Made by a program: the position numbers and the translations under genes | The notes under the pieces: generated by a model | What the model saw: only the letters and a program-made list of their open reading frames with translations | Database searches by the model: none | What the model was told of the DNA's origin: nothing | Source of the DNA: an uncultured Bacteroidales bacterium | Lineage (GTDB): Bacteria; Bacteroidota; Bacteroidia; Bacteroidales; Bacteroidaceae | Reading direction: 5' to 3' | Length of the DNA: 52,287 nt | Assembly (NCBI GenBank): GCA_902799655.1 | Contig: CADCBH010000011.1 | Coordinates: 1 to 52,287 of the forward strand | Shown: positions 1-8,004 of the stretch, piece after piece | How the letters are laid out: each line of letters begins with the position of its first letter | Position numbering within the stretch: the first letter of the stretch is position 1

Positions 1-1
1 T

Positions 2-1468
2 AAGCCTAATTATATAATAGGTATATCCCAATGTTCATCAGATATCTGGCGCGAAAAGCAGAATGCTGAGCTGCGTATGGGAGCCTATTGCCAGGGACAT
101 GTGGAACTGCGCTTTGCTTCCGCCTATGATAGCGATGAGCGTCAGGTTGAACAGATTGACTCGCTGGTAGCAACAGGTGTCAATCTGTTGATTGTAGCGC
201 CTAATCAGCTGAAAACCATTTCCCCGGCCATTGATCGTGCCTACGACAAAGGAATCCCTGTCATTATCTTTGAGCGTAAGACGAGTTCTGAGAAATTCAC
301 TGCTTTTATCAGTGCCGACAACTACGAGATGGGACGTGTCATGGGCGACTATATTGCAGGACAGCTACATGGCAAGGGCCGTGTCATGGAAATCATGGGA
401 CTGAAAGGCTCGTCGCCAGCCATCGAGCGTCATAAGGGCTTTGCTGATGCCATCAGAAAGCACCCTGACATCGAAGTCGTTGCCACCCTGCAGGGCGACT
501 GGACTGAAGAAAGTGCCGTCAAGGCAGTGAAAGACTATCAAGGCCGTTTGGATCATATCGACTTCGTATTTGGTCAGAACGACCGTATGGCCATTGGTGC
601 CCGCAAGGCTCTCTCCTCTCTTTACTCTCCACTCTCCACGAAATACTGTGGCATCGACGGACTACCAGGTGAAGAAGGAGGCATCCGATTAGTGCGCGAC
701 AGCATCCTCGACGCTTCATATATTTATCCTACACATGGCGATAAGATTATCGAGCTGGCCATCAATATCCTTGAAGGTAAACCTTATGCGAAAGAGTCGC
801 GACTGCAGTCGGCACTGGTAACGCGCGATAATGCCAAGGTGCTGCTGATGCAGAACGAAGAGGTGATGCGTCAGGCAGAGTATCTTGACCAGCTGCACAA
901 AAGGGCAGATAACTATCTGCAAGAATTAGATACACAGCATGTGATTAACACCATGTCGCTGGGCGTCATTATTCTATTGGTGATAACCCTCGTGTTGCTC
1001 TACCTGTATCATCTGCGCAAGATCAAATTGCAGCAGGAGCGTGTTGTCAGTACCCTGTGGAATATGGAGATAGAGCCTTCACCTGTCGCTGAAGAACCCA
1101 AAGAGGTCAAAGACAACGGTTCAACAGAGGAAGAAGCACCATCTGCGATTGCTGAAAGTGCCTTCCTTGTTCGATTCCGTGAGGTTGTTGAGGCCCGCAT
1201 GGAAGATAGCGAAGTCAGTGTTGATGATCTCGCAGCAGAGATGAACCTCAGCCGTGTACAACTCTATCGTAAGATTAAGTCGATAACAGGGTCGTCACCT
1301 GTGGAACTGCTGCGCACCACGCGCCTGAAGCGTGCGTATCAGTTGCTGATGACTACCGACAACAGTGTCAGCGAGGTGGCCTACGCTGTCGGATTCACAG
1401 CGCCCAGTTACTTCTCCAAATGTTTCAAAGAGGAGTATGGCATGGTGCCGGGGGATATCCGAAAATAG
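2..1468 (+). CDS. Membrane one-component regulator: periplasmic sugar-binding domain + TM + AraC HTH (5' end outside window)
   Basis: The frame is open from the first bases of the window, and the first residues (KPNYIIGISQCSSDIWREK) already look like the start of a LacI/PBP1-type periplasmic sugar-binding fold, so the ATG at 77 is internal and the true start lies to the left. In the visible 488 residues, about 1-285 are the binding domain, 316-337 one membrane segment, 340-385 an acidic linker, and 388-488 an AraC-type double helix-turn-helix. There is no histidine kinase or receiver domain, unlike the hybrid two-component sensors (for example the fructose sensor BT1754) that share the PBP-type sensor. 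The gene stops 162 bp before susC on the same strand, so it probably senses a sugar and activates that operon. Residues 205-214 (SSLYSPLSTK) are encoded by a low-complexity CTCTCC/CTCTTTACTCTCC stretch and look like a small insertion. Confidence 0.85.
   Translation, partial: KPNYIIGISQCSSDIWREKQNAELRMGAYCQGHVELRFASAYDSDERQVEQIDSLVATGVNLLIVAPNQLKTISPAIDRAYDKGIPVIIFERKTSSEKFTAFISADNYEMGRVMGDYIAGQLHGKGRVMEIMGLKGSSPAIERHKGFADAIRKHPDIEVVATLQGDWTEESAVKAVKDYQGRLDHIDFVFGQNDRMAIGARKALSSLYSPLSTKYCGIDGLPGEEGGIRLVRDSILDASYIYPTHGDKIIELAINILEGKPYAKESRLQSALVTRDNAKVLLMQNEEVMRQAEYLDQLHKRADNYLQELDTQHVINTMSLGVIILLVITLVLLYLYHLRKIKLQQERVVSTLWNMEIEPSPVAEEPKEVKDNGSTEEEAPSAIAESAFLVRFREVVEARMEDSEVSVDDLAAEMNLSRVQLYRKIKSITGSSPVELLRTTRLKRAYQLLMTTDNSVSEVAYAVGFTAPSYFSKCFKEEYGMVPGDIRK
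611..640 (+). repeat. Low-complexity CT-rich repeat read in frame inside the regulator
   Basis: About 30 bases built from CTCTCC, CTCTTTACTCTCC and ACTCTCCACG units. Such pyrimidine-rich 7-mer arrays normally sit between genes in Prevotella-type genomes; here one is translated as SSLYSPLSTK in a loop of the sugar-binding domain, just before the conserved GIDGLPGEEGG segment. Confidence 0.5.
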
Positions 1469-1495
1469 TATCGAACCTTTGTTATACTAAGATAA

Positions 1496-1554
1496 ATCGT
1501 TCATTCCTTTGCAAATTTGTTTCATTGCAACAAATTTTGGATGGGATGAACGAT
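1496..1554. promoter_or_regulatory. 59-bp nested palindrome upstream of susC (operator and/or terminator)
   Basis: Two inverted repeats share one centre near 1525. The outer arms are 1496-1507 (ATCGTTCATTCC) and 1543-1554 (GGGATGAACGAT), with one non-Watson-Crick position. The inner arms are 1513-1520 (AAATTTGT) and 1530-1537 (ACAAATTT), perfect. It lies 30 bp upstream of the susC -7 element, where an AraC-type dimer would bind. Six T residues at 1556-1561 follow directly, so on RNA it could also end the regulator transcript. Confidence 0.6.
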
Positions 1555-1583
1555 ATTTTTTATATAATATAACGGAACGTTAG

Positions 1584-1591
1584 TACTTTTG
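1584..1591 (+). promoter_or_regulatory. -7 element of the susC operon promoter (TACTTTTG)
   Basis: Matches the Bacteroidetes -7 consensus TAnnTTTG, about 40 bp before the susC start. No TTTG is present at the -33 position (around 1560-1565), as expected for a promoter that needs an activator. The palindrome at 1496-1554 is just upstream. Confidence 0.65.
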
Positions 1592-1630
1592 CACCATAAT
1601 CTGAAACAACAGTATTAACTTTAAAACAAA

Positions 1631-4600
1631 ATGCAAATGAAACAAGCGAAACGATTTTTACTGAGTTTCCTGACTCTGTTGCTTTGTACAGCAATGTATG
1701 CTCAAACAGAGGTTTCGGGAACAGTAGTCGATGCGATGGGTCCAGTCATTGGTGCTACCGTCATGGAGAAAGGTACCAGCAATGGCACGGTGACCGATTT
1801 CGACGGAAACTTCAAGTTGAAGGTGCAGCCAGGAAAAACATTGGTATTTAGCTTTGTAGGCTACCTGACTCAGGAACTCCCCGCCAAGGATGGCATGGAG
1901 GTCACACTGAAAGAGGACAGCAAACAGCTGCAGGAAGTGGTGGTAACAGGTTATACCACTCAGCGCAAGGCTGATCTGACAGGTGCTATCTCTACTGTTA
2001 GTGTTGACGAGATGGCCAAGCAGAATGAGAACAACCCGATGAAGGCCCTGCAGGGTCGTGTGCCGGGCATGAACATCACGGCTGATGGTAGCCCCTCGGG
2101 TGCTGCCGTTGTACGTATTCGTGGTAATGGTACCTTAAACAATAACGACCCCTTGTACATCATTGATGGTGTGGCTACTAAGTCGGGTATGCACGAGCTG
2201 AACGGTAACGATATCGAGAGCATCCAGATTCTGAAGGATGCCGCCTCTGCTTCTATCTATGGTTCGCGTGCTGCCAACGGTGTCATCATCATCACTACCA
2301 AGAAGGGTAAGGAAGGTAAGATTAAGGTCAACTTTGATGCTTCTGTTGCTGCTTCGTTCTATACGAATAAGATTGAGACGATGAATGCCAGCGAGTGGGG
2401 ACGTGCCTACTGGCAGGCCAATGTGAACGACGGACTGAATCCCAGCAACAACAACCTGGGTTACAACTACGACTGGAGTTACAATCAGAATGGTAACCCC
2501 GTGCTGAACAAGATGACGATGAACATGTATCTGGACGACAATGCCACAGTACGTGCAGGAGATACCGACTGGTTTAAGGAGGTAACACGTACGGGTGTCG
2601 TACAGCAGTACAACCTCTCTGTCAGCAACGGTTCTGACAAGGGTCATTCATTCTTCTCACTGGGCTACTACGACAACCAGGGTACCATCAAGGACTCATG
2701 GTTCAATCGTCTGTCTGCCCGTGCTAATGCTGACTACAAGCTGATTGACGGTTTGCTGACCATCGGTGAGAACTTCACGCTGAACCGCAACAAGGGTGTG
2801 GATGCTCCTGGCGGTGTGCTGAGAAATGCCTTGGAGTTCAACCCCAACTATCCCATCTATGCTGAGAATGGCAAGTATGCCCAGGCTTTGGGTGCCTACT
2901 CAGAGCGTGAGAATCCGCTGAGCATGATTGCCAACAACAAGGACAACGAATACACATTGTGGCGTATGTTCGGTGATGCACATATCAGCATCACTCCGTT
3001 CAAGAACTTCACGCTCCGCTCAACCATCGGTATTGACTACAGCCAGAAGGAGCAGCGCTTCTTTACCTATCCTATTGCCAACGGTAAGGTGAGTCGCACC
3101 GAGACAGCTGTTGAGAGCAAGCAGGAGCATTGGATGAACTGGATGTGGAACGCCATTGCCACCTATAACTTTGAGAAGGGCAAGCACCGTGCTGACGCTA
3201 TGGTCGGTATGGAGGTCAACCGCTACGACTTCAAGTGGAGCAGTGCCAAGCGCTATGAGCTGTCAGTGCTGAATACCGACTATATGTGGCCAAGCGCTGG
3301 TTCAGGCAAGCAGTTGGCTTTGGGTTCTGGTGAGGGTTACTCGCTGGTATCATTCTTCGGAAAGGCCAACTATAGCTATGCTGACAAGTATCTGTTGTCG
3401 TTCACTCTGCGTCATGACGGATCGAGCCGTTTCGGTAAGAACAACCAGTATGGTACTTTCCCGTCAGCATCTATCGGATGGCGCATCACTGAGGAGCCTT
3501 TCATGAAGTTTGCCGAGGGTATTCTGGATAACCTGAAGATTCGTTACTCTTGGGGTAAGACTGGTAACCAGGACATCCCCATCGTGGCACGCTATACCAT
3601 CTACCAGCCCGTCACTACTACCGGACTGTGGGGAAGCGGTCAGGCAGGTTCTGCTTATGATATCGCTGGTATGAATGGTGGCTACGAGCTGAGCAGCGGT
3701 TATGTTCGCGCTCGTCGTGGCAACGAAGACATCAAGTGGGAGACCACCACACAGCATAACATCGGTGTTGACTTCACCTTCCTGAGAAACGAGATTTATG
3801 GTAGCTTCGACTGGTTCCACAAGAAGACCACGGACATTCTGGTCGATATGGTAGGTATCGGTGCTATGGGTGAAGGTGCCAACCAGTATGTAAATGCCGG
3901 TGAGGTCAAGAACACCGGTTGGGAGTTCAGCGTAGGCTATCGCCACAGAATCGGTGATTTCTCATGGGATATCAATGGTAACATCAGTGCCTACAGAAAT
4001 GAGATTACCAAGCTGCCTGAGACTGTTGCTGCCAACGGCGTCTTCGGTGGTAACGGCATCAAGAGCGTTGTAGGTCATCCCATGTTTGCTGAGGTTGGCT
4101 ATGTAGCCGATGGCATCTTCAAGAGCCAGGAGGAGATTGACAACCACGCTCAGCAGGATGGTGCCGGACTCGGACGCATCCGCTATAAGGACCTGAACGG
4201 TGACGGTAAGATTACCGAGGCCGACCAAGACTGGATATACAACCCGACACCCGACTTCACATGGGGTCTGAATATCTATCTGCAGTACAAGAACTTCGAC
4301 TTCACCATGTTCTGGCAGGGTGTGCAGGGAGTTGATGTCAACTGCTACGACTACAAGAAAGAGACTGACTTCTGGGCTAATACCGGTGTCAACGTGCCTT
4401 ATCTGAACAAGGGTGTTCGCGTGCTCGACGCCTGGAGTCCTGCCAACCCTGGCAGCGATATTCCTGCCCTGACCACTGCCGACCGCAACCACGAAGGTAG
4501 CCTGTCGTCATACTATATCGAGAATGGTTCTTATGCCAAGTTGCGCACCGTACAGCTGGGCTACAACATGCCTAAGAGCATCACCGAGAAACTCAAGATG

Positions 4601-4741
4601 GATCGCGTCCGTCTGTATGTTTCTGCCCAGAACCTGCTGACTATCAAGAGCAAGAAGTTCACTGGCAATGATCCTGAGCGTCCTGGATTTGACTATCCTA
4701 TACCTCTCAACCTTACTTTCGGTGTTAACGTATCATTCTAA
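1631..4741 (+). CDS. SusC-family TonB-dependent outer membrane transporter
   Basis: A 1036-residue SusC/RagA-type protein that imports oligosaccharides through the outer membrane using TonB energy. It has a signal peptide (about 1-24), a carboxypeptidase-regulatory-like domain (about 27-98) with the VVDAMGPVIGATV and FSFVGY features, a QEVVVTGY segment, then the plug with the SusC signatures LYIIDGV and ASIYGSRAANGVIIITTKKG. The long beta-barrel ends in a C-terminal aromatic residue (VSF). Translation can start at 1631 or at the in-frame ATG at 1637. It is the first gene after the sensor-regulator and is followed 17 bp later by its SusD partner. Neighbouring GH32-like and DUF4960 genes suggest a fructan (inulin or levan) oligosaccharide as cargo; that is inferred from context only. 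Confidence 0.96.
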   Translation: MQMKQAKRFLLSFLTLLLCTAMYAQTEVSGTVVDAMGPVIGATVMEKGTSNGTVTDFDGNFKLKVQPGKTLVFSFVGYLTQELPAKDGMEVTLKEDSKQLQEVVVTGYTTQRKADLTGAISTVSVDEMAKQNENNPMKALQGRVPGMNITADGSPSGAAVVRIRGNGTLNNNDPLYIIDGVATKSGMHELNGNDIESIQILKDAASASIYGSRAANGVIIITTKKGKEGKIKVNFDASVAASFYTNKIETMNASEWGRAYWQANVNDGLNPSNNNLGYNYDWSYNQNGNPVLNKMTMNMYLDDNATVRAGDTDWFKEVTRTGVVQQYNLSVSNGSDKGHSFFSLGYYDNQGTIKDSWFNRLSARANADYKLIDGLLTIGENFTLNRNKGVDAPGGVLRNALEFNPNYPIYAENGKYAQALGAYSERENPLSMIANNKDNEYTLWRMFGDAHISITPFKNFTLRSTIGIDYSQKEQRFFTYPIANGKVSRTETAVESKQEHWMNWMWNAIATYNFEKGKHRADAMVGMEVNRYDFKWSSAKRYELSVLNTDYMWPSAGSGKQLALGSGEGYSLVSFFGKANYSYADKYLLSFTLRHDGSSRFGKNNQYGTFPSASIGWRITEEPFMKFAEGILDNLKIRYSWGKTGNQDIPIVARYTIYQPVTTTGLWGSGQAGSAYDIAGMNGGYELSSGYVRARRGNEDIKWETTTQHNIGVDFTFLRNEIYGSFDWFHKKTTDILVDMVGIGAMGEGANQYVNAGEVKNTGWEFSVGYRHRIGDFSWDINGNISAYRNEITKLPETVAANGVFGGNGIKSVVGHPMFAEVGYVADGIFKSQEEIDNHAQQDGAGLGRIRYKDLNGDGKITEADQDWIYNPTPDFTWGLNIYLQYKNFDFTMFWQGVQGVDVNCYDYKKETDFWANTGVNVPYLNKGVRVLDAWSPANPGSDIPALTTADRNHEGSLSSYYIENGSYAKLRTVQLGYNMPKSITEKLKMDRVRLYVSAQNLLTIKSKKFTGNDPERPGFDYPIPLNLTFGVNVSF

Positions 4742-4758
4742 TATAAGGAGAAAGCATT

Positions 4759-6501
4759 ATGAAAACGATATATATGAAATACATCTGTGCCATCTGCGCC
4801 ATCTGTAGTCTGACAGCGTGCAGCAAATTCTTGGAGGAACAAGTTCCTCAGGCCACGCTCATACAGGACGAGGTGAAGAATCCTGAATATATTGACAATG
4901 TGCTGATTACGGCTTATGCCGGACTGCTCAGCATTGAGGATATGAACGCCTCGTTCTCGCTCTGGAACTATGACACGCGCTCGGACGACGCCTATGTCGG
5001 TGGCGCTGAATTCTCTGACGGTGCACCCTTCCACAACTTGGAGAAGAGCACGGGTATCAAGACTGACGACTGGCCCTTCAGCTCTATCTGGGGCAAGTTC
5101 TATAGCTACCTGTCGCGCGTCAGCCTGTCACTCGACATGCTGGCAGAGGCTGACCAGTCAAACACGACCATCCAGCAGCGTACTGGTGAGATGAAGTTCC
5201 TGCGTGCATACGGACATTTCCAGCTGAAGCGTCTGTTCAAGAAGATTCCTTTCGTGAACAAGCTGAACATGACAGAGGCCGACTACATGAACCTGTCGAA
5301 CACGGAGTATAGCAACGATGAGGGCTGGCAGCAGATTGTCAACGACCTGCAGGATGCCTATAACGTACTGCCTGAGGTGCAGAAGGAGAAGGGTCGCCCC
5401 ACAAAGGCTGCCGCTGCTGCCTTCCTGGCAAAGGTTTATCTCTATAAAGCTTATCACCAGGATGATGCCAATACCAATCAGGTAACCAGCATCAACCAGG
5501 ACGACCTGCAGAAGGTGATTGAATATACTGATCCCAAGCTGTATAGCAACTACGGACTGGAGAGCGACCTGCACAACAACTTCCGTCCTGAGGAACAGTA
5601 CGAGAACGGTAAGGAGTGCATCTGGGCTGTCCAGTACTCTAAGAACGATGGTACCACCTATGGCAACCTCAACTTCTCGAACCGTCTGGTCGTTCCCTAC
5701 ATTCCCAAAGTTCATGAGTCGGGCTGTGACTTCTACAAGCCTTCTCTGAATCTGGTCAACGCCTATGTCACCAACAGCAATGGCCTGCCCTTGCTCGATA
5801 GCACGCCTGCCACAGACTATACGGTAGGCTCGTCACAGACTGTTGACCCACGTCTCTTCGTGACTGTCGGTATGCCTGGCACACCTTATATGTTCAATCC
5901 CACATACATGATTCAGGCTGCTGGCAACTGGAGCCGCTCGGGTGGTACCTACGGATACCATTGCTCGCTGAAGCAGAACGTTGATCCCGCACTGACCAAC
6001 ATCTACATCTTCAATGCCGACAACCAGTGGGCCACTTCTATGAACCGTGTCGTACTGCGCTATGCTGACGTGCTGCTCATGCGTGCAGAGGCTCAGGCTC
6101 AGTTGGGCAATACAGCCGAGGCTATCGCCCTCGTCAATCAGGTACGCCAGCGTGCAGCTGACATGGCTGACAACAGTATCGTCTCTGGTTACAAGACCAA
6201 GTATAGCGTACACTATGCTGTAGGCATGTACAATGGCTCTTATTCGAAGGAAGAGGCAATGAAGATTGTGAAGATGGAACGCCGTCTGGAACTGGCTATG
6301 GAGAGCGAGCGCTTCTTCGACCTGGTACGCTGGGGCGACGTGGCTACCGTCATCAACCAGTTCTACAGCACCGAGAGTCAGAAGATGACCTTCCTCAATG
6401 GTGCTCAGTTTACTGCCAACAAGAATGAGTATCTGCCCATTCCTCACGAGCAGATGGCTGCCTCTAACGGACACTACACGCAGAACTGTGGACAATGGTA
6501 A
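4759..6501 (+). CDS. SusD-family surface glycan-binding lipoprotein
   Basis: A 580-residue SusD/RagB-type lipoprotein that caps the SusC transporter and captures glycan at the cell surface. The signal peptide ends in the lipobox SLTAC (Cys21), followed by SKFLEEQVPQ as is common in this family. The C-terminal half carries the usual RYADVLLMRAEAQ TPR-type stretch and MERRLELAMESERFFDLVRWG, both typical of SusD. An in-frame ATG at 4774 would shorten the signal peptide by five residues. It starts 17 bp after susC and was probably co-transcribed with it. The following 74 bp consist largely of GAATTAAGA-type repeats. Confidence 0.96.
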   Translation: MKTIYMKYICAICAICSLTACSKFLEEQVPQATLIQDEVKNPEYIDNVLITAYAGLLSIEDMNASFSLWNYDTRSDDAYVGGAEFSDGAPFHNLEKSTGIKTDDWPFSSIWGKFYSYLSRVSLSLDMLAEADQSNTTIQQRTGEMKFLRAYGHFQLKRLFKKIPFVNKLNMTEADYMNLSNTEYSNDEGWQQIVNDLQDAYNVLPEVQKEKGRPTKAAAAAFLAKVYLYKAYHQDDANTNQVTSINQDDLQKVIEYTDPKLYSNYGLESDLHNNFRPEEQYENGKECIWAVQYSKNDGTTYGNLNFSNRLVVPYIPKVHESGCDFYKPSLNLVNAYVTNSNGLPLLDSTPATDYTVGSSQTVDPRLFVTVGMPGTPYMFNPTYMIQAAGNWSRSGGTYGYHCSLKQNVDPALTNIYIFNADNQWATSMNRVVLRYADVLLMRAEAQAQLGNTAEAIALVNQVRQRAADMADNSIVSGYKTKYSVHYAVGMYNGSYSKEEAMKIVKMERRLELAMESERFFDLVRWGDVATVINQFYSTESQKMTFLNGAQFTANKNEYLPIPHEQMAASNGHYTQNCGQW

Positions 6502-6502
6502 A

Positions 6503-6575
6503 CTTTGAATTAAGAGTTAAGAATTAAGAGTTAAGAGTTATCGCTAATGCGATTATGAATTAAGAATTAAGAATT
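6503..6575 (+). repeat. Intergenic AATTAAGAATTAAGAGTTA repeat array with a small ATCGC/GCGAT hairpin
   Basis: Nearly the whole spacer between susD and the next gene is made of 7-base units (GAATTAA, GAGTTAA) interrupted by ATCGC-TAAT-GCGAT. This is the type of low-complexity spacer repeat common in Bacteroides and Prevotella. It also forms the sequence just before the start codon at 6576, so it is part of the translation initiation region of the DUF4960 gene. Confidence 0.7.
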
Positions 6576-7976
6576 ATGAAAAAGATATATAGTATCATTT
6601 GCCTGCTCGGACTGCTCCTTGGCTTTACAGCCTGCAGCAAGGACGATCACGGAACGGGTAGCGTTAACGTTGGCGGCTCGTGTCTGGTAGAGCAGTTTGT
6701 GCTCGACGGAAAATACGAGGGTACCATTACTACTGATACCCGCCTTATCAAGGTGAAGGTTCCTGTAGATTTCACACAGTTGGCCGACATGGAGGTGACG
6801 AGCCTGAAGGTTGCTGAGGGTGCGCAGACCAGCATCAAGGTTGGCGACCATCTGAACTTCAATGCCGACCACATGTTGCGCGTAGTCAATGGTGACTTGC
6901 AGCTGGACTATCGGGTATCGGTTCGCAACGACGAAGCCCTGCTGAAGAACTTCGTGCTGGGAGGTGTCAAAGGTGCCATCAACCAGCAGGATAAGACTGT
7001 CACCGTATCGGTAACGGGCAATAGCGGTATCGATCTTGCCAATGCTACCTTCGAGGCTGTGTGCAGCGAGGATGCTACCTGCAGTCCTGCCAGTGGTACG
7101 AAGGGCAACTTCACTGAACCTTTTGTGCTGACAGTGAAAGACAATACAGCTGTCAACACCTATACGGTATATGTCACGCTCATCGAGAATCCTGTGGCCT
7201 TGTTTGTAGGCAATGCAGCTACCGTTGAGGAACTGAACGACGAGGAGAAGGCTGCTGCCAAATGGCTGACGAGTAACATCTCTGGTGCTGCCTACGCTTC
7301 ATGGAGCGATGTTGCCAGTGGCAATATTTCGATGGCTGAGTGCAAACTCATCTTCTTCCATCACCACCACGGCAGCTTTAGCAACTACAAGGCATTTGCT
7401 GAACACGTGGATGAGCAGGGCGCTATGACGGCACTTGCCAAGATGAAGGAATTCTGGCAGAAGGGTGGTGCCTTCGTGCTGGGCCGCAGTGCTGTGAACT
7501 ATGCTATCGCTCTGGGAGCTATGCCTGAGGATGCTTATCCTAACAATGTATGGGGCGACGCCAACGGTGAAGGTTCCGACTTGATGGGCGACGATCCTTG
7601 GCACACCTATGCCTACGACGTTAATCACCCGCTGTGGAAGGGTCTGAAGACTTATCCTGGCGCTCCTGAAAATGCCATCTATACTCTCGACAAAGATTAT
7701 ACCATCTGTAACACGACGTCGCAGTTTGGATTCTGGGACACCTATGCTGGTGGTAAGGATGCTGTGGAAGCCAAGACTGGTGGTCGCGCACTGACTGGTG
7801 ACAATAGCGTGAACGCATGGGAGCTGAAGGCCTATAACGGTGAGTATGGCAAGGGTGGTATCATCTGTCTGGGTTCAGGCCTCTACGACTGGAACTCTCC
7901 TACACCATACGAGTCGAACTATCACGACAATATGGGCAAAATCATGCTCAACGCATTTGATTATCTAACCAAATAA
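6576..7976 (+). CDS. DUF4960-type surface lipoprotein, probable glycan-binding protein of the locus
   Basis: A 466-residue lipoprotein (lipobox GFTAC, Cys20). Residues about 35-118 and 120-202 look like two short beta-sandwich repeats of the DUF5018 kind. Residues about 205-466 resemble the DUF4960 domain, with a VALFVGNAATVEELNDEEK start and an unusual run of four histidines (262-265, FFHHHHGSF) that could bind a metal or simply be structural. It occupies the third place after SusC and SusD, where Bacteroidales loci usually encode a surface glycan-binding protein, and is followed 28 bp later by the GH32-like gene. I infer binding of the same fructan; no catalytic motif is visible. Domain names are from memory and should be confirmed. 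Confidence 0.75.
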   Translation: MKKIYSIICLLGLLLGFTACSKDDHGTGSVNVGGSCLVEQFVLDGKYEGTITTDTRLIKVKVPVDFTQLADMEVTSLKVAEGAQTSIKVGDHLNFNADHMLRVVNGDLQLDYRVSVRNDEALLKNFVLGGVKGAINQQDKTVTVSVTGNSGIDLANATFEAVCSEDATCSPASGTKGNFTEPFVLTVKDNTAVNTYTVYVTLIENPVALFVGNAATVEELNDEEKAAAKWLTSNISGAAYASWSDVASGNISMAECKLIFFHHHHGSFSNYKAFAEHVDEQGAMTALAKMKEFWQKGGAFVLGRSAVNYAIALGAMPEDAYPNNVWGDANGEGSDLMGDDPWHTYAYDVNHPLWKGLKTYPGAPENAIYTLDKDYTICNTTSQFGFWDTYAGGKDAVEAKTGGRALTGDNSVNAWELKAYNGEYGKGGIICLGSGLYDWNSPTPYESNYHDNMGKIMLNAFDYLTK

Positions 7977-8004
7977 GTCCACAATTTTAAACGTATTATA
8001 GATT

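Noticed and set aside
7359-7371. Run of four histidines in the DUF4960-type protein as a metal centre
   Set aside because: Visible, but no further ligands can be identified, so it is only mentioned in the gene entry.
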